Below, in pieces: positions 1 through 6,131 of a stretch of DNA of 20,654 nt. The notes under the pieces are model-generated. The model was not told where the DNA came from, did no database searches, and worked only from the letters and a program-made list of their open reading frames with translations. The stretch is taken from assembly GCA_947307375.1 (NCBI GenBank), contig CAMZIX010000011.1, positions 1 through 20,654 of the forward strand, read 5' to 3'. The stretch is from an uncultured Clostridia bacterium. GTDB lineage: Bacteria > Bacillota_A > Clostridia > Oscillospirales > Oscillospiraceae. Made by a program: the position numbers and the translations under genes. Position 1 is the stretch's first letter. The number at the start of each line of letters is the position of its first letter.

Positions 1-48
1 TGATTTTCATATCCGTATTACCTCTACAAATACCGAGTTGTCGAGATG

Positions 49-77
49 ATTATACTATATTCGACCACGCTGTACAA
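49..77 (-). promoter_or_regulatory. Sigma-A-type promoter reading out of the window
   Basis: On the minus strand, TTGTAC (77-72) and TATAAT (54-49) are separated by 17 bp, which fits the housekeeping consensus well. Transcription would start near position 42 and leave the window at its left edge. It therefore presumably serves a divergent gene that is not visible here. Confidence 0.55.
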
Positions 78-78
78 C

Positions 79-97
79 AAGAAACCTCTTTTGCCTG
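79..97 (+). repeat. Left arm of inverted repeat flanking the ABC exporter
   Basis: The arm aagaaacctcttttgcctg recurs in inverted orientation at 3036-3054, with 18 of 19 positions identical and the first 15 identical without a break. The two arms enclose the whole three-gene exporter operon and its terminator. No transposase lies between them. Confidence 0.55.
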
Positions 98-308
98 GGG
101 TGCGCGTTTTGTCAAGGTGATTGTTATCTCTTTTCGATCAATTCCACACGCTCAACATCACAATCACAGCTCTCTACTCCCACTCGAAACAATTTGGATG
201 CGAAAAGGCTGCATCAACGGAATAGCTTCCAGGCTTGCCAACCGTGGCTTTTTGTGCTAAAAATGAGCTGAAAGACTGCAGTTCTTGCAGAAAAGGCGGC
301 GTTTTCCA

Positions 309-1313
309 ATGATCGAAGTAAATGAATTGACGAAGGTGTTTCGAAAGCCCGTCCGTGGGGAAGGCCTGTCCGGGATGGTGAAAACGCTGTTTTCACGCAA
401 ATATGAGGAGACCCGGGCGGTGGACGGAATCAACTTCACCGTGCCGGACGGGGAGATCGTGGGTTACATCGGCGCCAACGGCGCGGGGAAATCGACGACG
501 ATCAAGATGATGTGCGGCATCCTCACGCCGACCTCCGGCAGCGTCACGATTGACGGTCTGGAGCCCTACCGGAAGCGGCGGCAGGTCGCGCAGAACATCG
601 GAGTCGTCTTCGGCCAGAAGACGCAGCTCTGGTGGGACATTCCGCTGATCGAGTCGTTCAAGGTGCTCAAGGAGATCTACCAGATCTCCGACACCGACTA
701 CGCCGAGCGCATGGACTTTCTCGGCGAGGTGCTGGACGTCACGCGCTTTCTCTCGCAGCCGGTGCGCACGCTCTCGCTGGGCGAACGCATGCGGGCGGAC
801 CTCGCAGCCTCGATGATTCACAACCCGCGTATTTTGTTTCTGGACGAGCCGACCATCGGCCTGGACGTGCTGGTGAAGGAAAAGATCCGGCGGGCGATCC
901 ACGCGCTCAACAGAACTTACGGCACGACAGTGGTGCTAACCACGCACGACATGACCGACATCGAGGATCTCTGCTCACGCATCATCCTGCTTGAGAAGGG
1001 GAAGATCCTTTACGACGGCGCGCTGAAGAGCCTCAAAAACCGCTTCGGCAACCTCAAGACCCTGACGCTGACCGTCCCGGCGGAGATCCGGGCCGAAACC
1101 GCGCCCCCGCTCTCGCCCGAGTTGACCCTCTCCGAGGAGGAGGGGCGCCTGGTGCTGCGCTTCGACGCGGACAGGCTCGCGCTCGAAGAGGTGATCCAGT
1201 ACGCCTTCCGCGAGCTGCGGGCGATGGACATGAAGCTTGCCGAGATCTCTGTCGGCGATGTGGTAAAGACGATCCTGTCACAGCAGGAGGCGGCCCATGC
1301 TGAAAAAATATAA
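309..1313 (+). CDS. ABC-2-type exporter ATP-binding protein
   Basis: This is the ATPase subunit of an ABC exporter, 334 residues, cytoplasmic and associated with the two permeases encoded next. It carries a Walker A (GANGAGKST, about residues 57-65), an ABC signature in the form LSLGERMRAD, a Walker B (ILFLDEPTIGLD) and a switch histidine (TTHD). The extended C-terminal region of about 100 residues and the arrangement with two ABC-2-like permeases resemble the COG4586/COG4587/COG3694 exporter group, whose substrates are mostly unknown. I chose the ATG at 309 because AGGCGG lies 9 bp upstream; the frame stays open upstream to 285 without a better ribosome binding site. It overlaps the next gene by 17 bp, so the subunits are probably translationally coupled. 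The substrate cannot be read from the sequence; drug or lipid export is only a family-level guess. Confidence 0.9.
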   Translation: MIEVNELTKVFRKPVRGEGLSGMVKTLFSRKYEETRAVDGINFTVPDGEIVGYIGANGAGKSTTIKMMCGILTPTSGSVTIDGLEPYRKRRQVAQNIGVVFGQKTQLWWDIPLIESFKVLKEIYQISDTDYAERMDFLGEVLDVTRFLSQPVRTLSLGERMRADLAASMIHNPRILFLDEPTIGLDVLVKEKIRRAIHALNRTYGTTVVLTTHDMTDIEDLCSRIILLEKGKILYDGALKSLKNRFGNLKTLTLTVPAEIRAETAPPLSPELTLSEEEGRLVLRFDADRLALEEVIQYAFRELRAMDMKLAEISVGDVVKTILSQQEAAHAEKI

Positions 1314-2130
1314 GCCCTTCCTCCGGGCCGGCGCAATGGACACGCTGAGCTACCGCTTCAACATCCTGATCTGGGCGGTCATCACGGTCTTTCAGGTGGC
1401 CTGTCTGGTCTTTCTGTGGCTGGCGGTCTACCGCTCGAGCGCGGGCGGCATGGACGCCGAGATCCACGGCTTTACCTTCCGCGAGATGATCGCCTACGTC
1501 GTGCTGACGACGGTTTTCAACTACGTGACCTTCAACAACGACACGCTCTGGAACATCAACAACGACATCCGCAAGGGCACGATCGGCAACTATCTCATCA
1601 AGCCCATCAGCTACCGCGGGAAATTCGCCGCGACCAGCTTCGGGAGCCTGCTGACGATGACGCTGCTCTTCGGCATTCCGTTCTACGCCGCGGCGCTGCT
1701 GACGCTCGGCGGCCTCGGCTTTCTGCCGGATCTGAGCTTCCCGGCCTTCTTTGTGCATCTGGGGCTCTTCCTCGTGGCCGGGCTCTTCGCCTCGCTCCTC
1801 AACGACGTGATCGCCTACATCTTCGGCGTGTTCTGCTTTTATACAACCGCGAGCTGGGGTCTGAATTCGCTCAAGGAGACCCTGATCTCCTTCCTCTCCG
1901 GCACGCTCCTGCCCCTGGCCTTTTTCCCGGCGAGGCTGCGCGAGGTCGTGAGCTGGATGCCCTTCGCCGGCATGAGCCAAAACCCGGTGCTGATCCTGAT
2001 GATGAAATACGACCTTGCCGAGTCGCTGCGCTGCCTCGCGCTGACGGGAGCGTGGATCGTCGCGCTGGAGCTTTTTGCGAAGCTCCTGTTCTCGCACGCC
2101 ATCCGCAAGGTCACGGTGCAGGGAGGCTGA
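1297..2130 (+). CDS. ABC-2-type exporter permease, first subunit
   Basis: This is an integral membrane protein of 277 residues with about six hydrophobic segments, the first near residues 22-45. It matches the permease family that pairs with the preceding ATPase type (COG4587-like). The start lies inside the end of the ATPase gene, with AGGAGG (1285-1290) 6 bp before the ATG. That overlap supports coupled translation and a fixed complex of one ATPase type with two different permeases. A short amphipathic stretch (FTFREMIAYVVLTTVF) precedes the second membrane segment, as is common in this family. Nothing in the sequence indicates the transported compound. Confidence 0.85.
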   Translation: MLKKYKPFLRAGAMDTLSYRFNILIWAVITVFQVACLVFLWLAVYRSSAGGMDAEIHGFTFREMIAYVVLTTVFNYVTFNNDTLWNINNDIRKGTIGNYLIKPISYRGKFAATSFGSLLTMTLLFGIPFYAAALLTLGGLGFLPDLSFPAFFVHLGLFLVAGLFASLLNDVIAYIFGVFCFYTTASWGLNSLKETLISFLSGTLLPLAFFPARLREVVSWMPFAGMSQNPVLILMMKYDLAESLRCLALTGAWIVALELFAKLLFSHAIRKVTVQGG

Positions 2131-2131
2131 T

Positions 2132-2923
2132 ATGCGCTACGTCCATCTCTATCTCACCTGCATCAAGCGCAGCATGATCTCCCGGCTGGAATATAAAAAG
2201 GACACGCTCGTCGCGCTGTCCTCGTTCTTCTTCTCCAACCTCTGCTCCCTTGCCGCGCTTTATTTCATTCTGCAGTCCATTCCGGCGCTTGCGGGCTATT
2301 CGCTGCCCGAGGTCGGCTTCTTCTACGGCTTTTCGATGCTGCCGATCGCGCTCGACCATCTGTTCAGCGACGAGCTGTGGCTGGTAGCCTATCGCCGGGT
2401 CAAGGACGGGGACATGGACATGCATTTCCTTCGCCCGGTGCCGGTGCTGTTCCAGGTCTTTGCCGAAACCTTCCAGCCGGAGGGCTTCGGCGAGCTGATC
2501 CTCGGCGCAGCGCTGATCGCCGTCTGCGCTTCGAATCTCACCGTCACCGTCACCTTCGGGTCCGTCGCCGTGCTGTTCGTCGGCGCTCTCTTCGGCGCGG
2601 CGATCATCACCTCGCTCAAGATAGCGGTGGCGGCGCTGGCCTTCATCTTCAAGCGCAGCGGGCCGCTGCTCCAAGTGATCTACAACTTCTCGAATTACGC
2701 CAAATACCCGCTGGCCATCTATCCGGACTTCATCCGTGTGCTTTTGATCTTCGTGCTGCCCTTCGGGCTGTTCATTTCTCTGCCGGTCGACACACTGCTT
2801 TACGGAAAGCACAACCCGTGGCTGCTCTGCGGCGCGATCATCGGCTGCGCCGCCGTCTTCTTCGCCCTCGCCGTGTGGGTCTGGACTGCCTGTGAGCGTC
2901 GTTATGAATCGACGGGAAGCTGA
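2132..2923 (+). CDS. ABC-2-type exporter permease, second subunit
   Basis: This is a second integral membrane protein, 263 residues, beginning MRYVHLYLTCIK and containing about six hydrophobic segments. It resembles the COG3694-like permease that follows COG4587-like permeases in such operons. The ATG at 2132 follows the previous stop codon by one base and has GGGAGG (2121-2126) upstream. An open frame extends back to 2075, but only as overlap with the preceding gene. Expected partners are the two preceding products, giving a heterodimeric membrane pore with a homodimeric ATPase. The gene is last in the operon and is followed by a strong hairpin. Confidence 0.85.
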   Translation: MRYVHLYLTCIKRSMISRLEYKKDTLVALSSFFFSNLCSLAALYFILQSIPALAGYSLPEVGFFYGFSMLPIALDHLFSDELWLVAYRRVKDGDMDMHFLRPVPVLFQVFAETFQPEGFGELILGAALIAVCASNLTVTVTFGSVAVLFVGALFGAAIITSLKIAVAALAFIFKRSGPLLQVIYNFSNYAKYPLAIYPDFIRVLLIFVLPFGLFISLPVDTLLYGKHNPWLLCGAIIGCAAVFFALAVWVWTACERRYESTGS

Positions 2924-2964
2924 AAAACAGCGGAATCGGACGTTCTTGCTGGAAAAAGTGAAAG

Positions 2965-3005
2965 AGCGAGGCTGAGGGTTCAAGCTTTGAACCCTCAGCC
3001 TCGCT
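2965..3005. terminator. Long hairpin between convergent genes, probable bidirectional terminator
   Basis: The arms 2965-2983 and 2987-3005 form a perfect 19-bp stem around a 3-nt loop. On the minus strand it is followed by a U-rich stretch (ctttcactttttcc), so it best fits termination of the minus-strand cluster ending at 3086. The plus-strand side is only weakly U-rich but could still stop the exporter transcript. Confidence 0.75.
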
Positions 3006-3035
3006 TTGCGCTTGGCACAAGGCGCTATTCCATGG

Positions 3036-3054
3036 CAGACAAAAGAGGTTTCTT
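3036..3054 (-). repeat. Right arm of inverted repeat flanking the ABC exporter
   Basis: Read on the minus strand this is aagaaacctcttttgtctg, which matches the left arm at 79-97 except at one position. It lies between the hairpin terminator and the end of the isochorismatase-family gene. Confidence 0.55.
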
Positions 3055-3085
3055 TGCCGGCTTGGTACTCCTGTTTTGGCGGGGA

Positions 3086-3670
3086 TCATGGCCGCGCCAG
3101 TTTTTGCAGAAGGGTTTCGGAGGATGCGATCTCCGCCCCGACGTTTGCCATGTCACGCAGGTTGCTCTCCTGGATCTCCGCCGTTTTGGAGGAAGTGCAG
3201 TCGCTGAGCACAGTGACCTCGTAATCCAGAGAGAGAGCGTCATAGCAGGTCGTCCGGATACAGTTCGGCGTGGTCGTGCCGATGAGGATCAGACGCCTGA
3301 CGCCCAGGCGCCGCAGGATCAGATCCAGCCCGGTGGCAAAAAAGGCAGAGTAGCGGGGCTTGACGAGTTGATGATCCTGTGCGTCCCTGCCAAAGGCTTC
3401 CGGCATCTCCGCGGAGATCTCCTTCGCGCAGCCCGGCGAAAGCGGTTTGCCGCCGGCCTCCCAAACGGCGCGGCGGGCGCGCTCTACGTCGCTCCCGTCG
3501 GCGGCATAGGAACGGGTGATGAAAAACACGGGGACGGCGTTATCGCGGCAGGCGCGGATCACGGCGGCGCAGGCCGCTACGGTCGCCGGAGCGCCGTCGA
3601 TGAAAAGCGGCGACTTCTCACAGAGAAAACCGTTTTGCATATCGATCACAAGCAGCGCGGCGTCACACAT
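3086..3670 (-). CDS. Isochorismatase-family cysteine hydrolase
   Basis: This is a small cytoplasmic hydrolase of 194 residues with the isochorismatase/nicotinamidase fold. The expected catalytic triad is visible: D10 in LLVIDMQNGF, K104 in LVKPRYSAF and C137 in GTTTPNCIRTTCYDA, including the usual GTxT lead-in to the cysteine. These enzymes hydrolyse isochorismate, nicotinamide, N-carbamoylsarcosine or related amides; the sequence does not tell which. The start at 3670 has a good ribosome binding site (GGGAG, about 8 bp upstream). An alternative ATG at 3685 overlaps the upstream stop codon as ATGA but has no ribosome binding site. The gene is last in a compact minus-strand cluster. Confidence 0.85.
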   Translation of the reverse strand: MCDAALLVIDMQNGFLCEKSPLFIDGAPATVAACAAVIRACRDNAVPVFFITRSYAADGSDVERARRAVWEAGGKPLSPGCAKEISAEMPEAFGRDAQDHQLVKPRYSAFFATGLDLILRRLGVRRLILIGTTTPNCIRTTCYDALSLDYEVTVLSDCTSSKTAEIQESNLRDMANVGAEIASSETLLQKLARP

Positions 3671-3681
3671 GCTGTTCTCCC

Positions 3682-4602
3682 TCATTTCAAGAATTTTTTG
3701 CCCTCGCCCCAGGCTTTGCCGACCTTCTCGCCCAGGGTGAAATAGCTGTTGCTGAAGAAATCGTACAGGACCATGCCGAGCTTTTCGGCGTCCGCTCTCC
3801 CGGTTTCGCCCAGCACGGACTCGTCAGCGGCCACGTCGACGATGGTGCCAATGACCGTGCTGAAATTCTCCATCCGCACCAGCTCCTTGAGCTTCCATTC
3901 GAACACCAGCGGGCAACCCTCGATGATTGGCGCGTCCACATGCGCGCTCCTGACGGCCTTGAGCCCGGTCCTCTCGAATTTGTCGGCCTGCCGGTAGCCG
4001 GACGCCGAGCTGAAGTAATCGACCGCGGCCAGCAATTCCCGGTTCACCAGCGCGACGGTAAAGGCGCGGCGCTTTTCAATATTCTCATGCGTCTTCTTGA
4101 TTTCACCGATGCAGCAGGCCAGATCCCCCTCGACGGTCATGGTGGCCTCGTGCAGCGTTTGCAGGCCGAGCTCCACCCAGACCGGCTTGACGGCGTTCAG
4201 CTCCCTGAGCAGCTCGACGACTTCATCCGGCAGGCAATCGGGGCGGGTGCCGATCGACAGGGCGACGACGTCCGGATGCGAAAGCGTTTCCGTGTACAGC
4301 GCGCGCAGTCTTTCCAGCGGTGCGTAGGTACCGGTATAGCTCTGATAATAGGTGATATACTTCTTCCCGCCCTTGTCTGCGACCAGCGTTTTCGCCTGTT
4401 CGATCGCCGCATGGACGTCTTTCCCGACCGGCACCGTGAAGGCGCCGCTCCCGCCGGCGCAGAAAATGCAGCCGCGCGTATCGAGCGTCCCGTCCCGCGT
4501 GGGGCAGGTGAAGCCGCCGTCCAGGGCGAGCTTGTACACCTTTTCTCCGAAGCGCTGGCGCAGATAAGCGTTCAGGCTTCGAACGTGAATCGTATCCGTC
4601 AT
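3682..4602 (-). CDS. Chimeric protein: truncated radical SAM domain fused to flavin-reductase-like domain
   Basis: The frame joins parts of two unrelated families. Residues 1 to about 154 match the start of the YtqA/TIGR01212-type radical SAM proteins: a LNAYLRQRFGEKVYK opening, cysteines 33, 45 and 48 (C-x11-C-x2-C) for the iron-sulfur cluster, and then DCLPDEVVELL and WVELGLQTLHEAT. At that point a normal family member continues through the rest of the TIM barrel; this one does not. From about residue 155 the chain matches the C-terminal three quarters of a DIM6/NTAB-type flavin reductase (KKTHENIEKRRAFTV, FSSASGYRQADKF, DAPIIEGCPLVFEWKL, VDVAADESVLGETG, YFTLGEKVGKAW) and lacks that family's N-terminal strand region. 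Neither half looks complete, so activity is doubtful. The ATG at 4602 fits the family start; an alternative ATG at 4650 overlaps the previous stop codon as ATGA. See findings. Confidence 0.75.
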   Translation of the reverse strand: MTDTIHVRSLNAYLRQRFGEKVYKLALDGGFTCPTRDGTLDTRGCIFCAGGSGAFTVPVGKDVHAAIEQAKTLVADKGGKKYITYYQSYTGTYAPLERLRALYTETLSHPDVVALSIGTRPDCLPDEVVELLRELNAVKPVWVELGLQTLHEATMTVEGDLACCIGEIKKTHENIEKRRAFTVALVNRELLAAVDYFSSASGYRQADKFERTGLKAVRSAHVDAPIIEGCPLVFEWKLKELVRMENFSTVIGTIVDVAADESVLGETGRADAEKLGMVLYDFFSNSYFTLGEKVGKAWGEGKKFLK

Positions 4603-4646
4603 GATTCCACAGGCCTTTCCCTCAACAAATCGGGATGAGCGACTGT

Positions 4647-5159
4647 TCATCCAAGGGTTTGATCATCCCGCTCCTCGACAAACAGCTCGTTGATCCGCCC
4701 GGCGTCTGTCTCTTCTGCTTCCTTGTATGAATACAGCATTTTCTTAAAACAAATGATCCGGTTTTCTTCCCGAAAGCCGACCGACAGATGAAAGCGCAGC
4801 GACGCGTCGTTTGTCAGCTCACAGTCGCTGGCAAACTCTGTGCAGCCCTTCTCCCGCGCCCACTGTTCGCATTCCGACAGAAGAGCCCGGGCAACGGCCC
4901 GGTGACGGTAGGCCTCACGGACGGCGATCCCCTCCAGGTACCCTACGGGGCTGGTCTCGCAGCCCTCCACGTAATCGTGACGCAGCGCACACAGGGCCAC
5001 GCCGACAGCCTGCCCGTCGGCGAGGGCATAATAAACGGCGGAATTGTCTGAGCCGATGTATTCTCCGACGATCTCCGTCAGCTCTTCTCTGGAATGCTCC
5101 GGCCAGACGATCCCGACCAGTTCTGCCAGCCGGGAGGCGTCTTCCGCTCTTGCTCTCAT
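4647..5159 (-). CDS. AAC(6')-like GNAT acetyltransferase with an extra C-terminal tail
   Basis: Residues 1 to about 140 form a GNAT domain that strongly resembles chromosomal aminoglycoside 6'-N-acetyltransferases. The hallmark block YVEGCETSPVGYLEGIAV is followed by an acetyl-CoA loop region (REAYRHRAVARALL) and then EWAREKGCTEFASD-type and LSVGFREENRIICFKK motifs. Predicted role: acetyl transfer from acetyl-CoA to an aminoglycoside or a similar amine, in the cytoplasm. The GGAG-type site sits against the first ATG (5168) but 9 bp before the ATG at 5159, so I chose the latter. About 30 residues after FKK (MLYSYKEAEETDAGRINELF and beyond) look like the first residues of a second GNAT protein, cut short after ELFVEE. 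The acceptor loop reads RHRAVARA rather than the usual Q/RxxGxG/A, a deviation worth noting. It lies 13 bp after the kinase gene. Confidence 0.75.
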   Translation of the reverse strand: MRARAEDASRLAELVGIVWPEHSREELTEIVGEYIGSDNSAVYYALADGQAVGVALCALRHDYVEGCETSPVGYLEGIAVREAYRHRAVARALLSECEQWAREKGCTEFASDCELTNDASLRFHLSVGFREENRIICFKKMLYSYKEAEETDAGRINELFVEERDDQTLG

Positions 5160-5172
5160 CGCTTTCATCTCC

Positions 5173-5961
5173 TTATCCGCCGATCATTTCCATGGCGGCG
5201 ATGGCACGCAGCTTTTCCGGCTCGATCCGATCCCGGCCGTAGGCGTCCAGAAACCGATCAGTCCAGGCGGTGGTTTTCAGATTGTAGTTCAGCGTCCACA
5301 CACCCCAGAGAATGTCGATATGCCTGTCTCCGATCCCGCCGTTTCCGAGGTCGATGTAGCCGGAGAGCCTCCAGTCCTGCAAAATGATGTTCGGCAGGCA
5401 GTAATCGCCGTGGATCAGGGCATCCCCTTTCAGCGCCGGGATTCCTTCCCGCGCGGCGGCTGCGGCCTCGGCCAGAGAGGAAAACTCCCACATGCCCGCG
5501 AAAAGCTCCGGCTCATAGTGGTTCCCGTCCAGGCCTTGCCGCACATTGTCGGCATAAGACGCGATTCGGTCTACTGGGCAGCGCGTACCCGGCGTTTCAT
5601 GCAGCGCGCGCAGCAGCGTCGCCGTGGTGTCGCAGAGCCGCTTCGGATCGGAGAGGCAGCGATCGTCGGTACAATCCTCACCCGGGATCCGGCGCGTGAT
5701 CAGATAGTCCGTTCCGCCCTCCGTGCCATACAACAGCACCTCCGCAGACAGGCCCAGACCGTGATAGTATGCGGTCATCGTCGCTTCGGTCTGCAGTGTC
5801 CCCGCAGCGGCCGTTTTCATGTACATGCCGCCGTCCCGGTCGATGAAGACGACCCGCGCCTCTTTCGAGCAGCTGCTGTCGTACAGCGGAGCCCCCTCGA
5901 GAAAACACACTGCCTCGGAGGGGAGCCGCGCCAGATCCAATTGTGTTCTTGTTCGTTTCAT
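5173..5961 (-). CDS. APH(3')-like aminoglycoside phosphotransferase
   Basis: This is a 262-residue small-molecule kinase of the APH fold. It has a candidate ATP lysine (K49 in GMYMKTAA), the catalytic loop HGDYCLPN (H185, D187, N191) and a metal-binding IDLG (D204) followed by GNGGIGDRHIDI. This pattern is close to APH(3') enzymes (HGDxxxxN, then IDxGRxGxADRxxDI), and the length is typical. Predicted role: ATP-dependent phosphorylation of an aminoglycoside or a related hydroxyl substrate in the cytoplasm. A chromosomal kinase of unknown substrate is the alternative. I chose the ATG at 5961 because GAGAGG lies 8 bp upstream; a TTG 36 bp further upstream is less likely. It is first in the minus-strand cluster, just ahead of the AAC(6')-like gene, and an extended -10 promoter precedes it. 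Confidence 0.8.
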   Translation of the reverse strand: MKRTRTQLDLARLPSEAVCFLEGAPLYDSSCSKEARVVFIDRDGGMYMKTAAAGTLQTEATMTAYYHGLGLSAEVLLYGTEGGTDYLITRRIPGEDCTDDRCLSDPKRLCDTTATLLRALHETPGTRCPVDRIASYADNVRQGLDGNHYEPELFAGMWEFSSLAEAAAAAREGIPALKGDALIHGDYCLPNIILQDWRLSGYIDLGNGGIGDRHIDILWGVWTLNYNLKTTAWTDRFLDAYGRDRIEPEKLRAIAAMEMIGG

Positions 5962-6002
5962 TGACCGCGCCTCTCTGATCTCTTCCTGTTTTGGCAAATC
6001 AA

Positions 6003-6011
6003 ATTATATCA
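6003..6011 (-). promoter_or_regulatory. Extended -10 promoter of the resistance-like cluster
   Basis: On the minus strand the sequence TGATATAAT carries a perfect TATAAT (6008-6003) preceded by TGN, about 42 bp ahead of the APH-like start codon. The -35 region is weak (TTCCAC at best), which an extended -10 can compensate. Confidence 0.5.
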
Positions 6012-6067
6012 CAGAAAGATCTGCCGTGGAAGAGCGGTCAACGCCCTTATCCTGTGCAAAAAAGCTC

Positions 6068-6095
6068 TTGCAATCCCGAAAAAACATGTTACAAT
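6068..6095 (+). promoter_or_regulatory. Promoter of the recombinase gene
   Basis: TTGCAA (6068-6073) and TACAAT (6090-6095) are 16 bp apart, and the -10 is preceded by TGT, an extended -10 form. Transcription would begin near 6102, which rules out starts upstream of that point in the long open frame and supports translation from the GTG at 6132. Confidence 0.55.
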
Positions 6096-6131
6096 ACTAT
6101 CAACAAGCAAAATAGAAAGTTGGTGATTATT

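Larger units (their letters stand above)
1..308. other. Intergenic region at the left edge
   Basis: No convincing gene is present here. The short open frames on the minus strand across 214-439 run antisense into the exporter ATPase gene and resemble no family. The stretch holds a minus-strand promoter (49-77), one arm of a long inverted repeat (79-97) and the ribosome binding site of the ATPase gene (AGGCGG, 294-299). It is more AT-rich than the coding DNA that follows. I found no convincing plus-strand sigma-A promoter for the exporter operon: a TTGTCA at 109-114 has no -10 at a usable distance. Confidence 0.6.
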
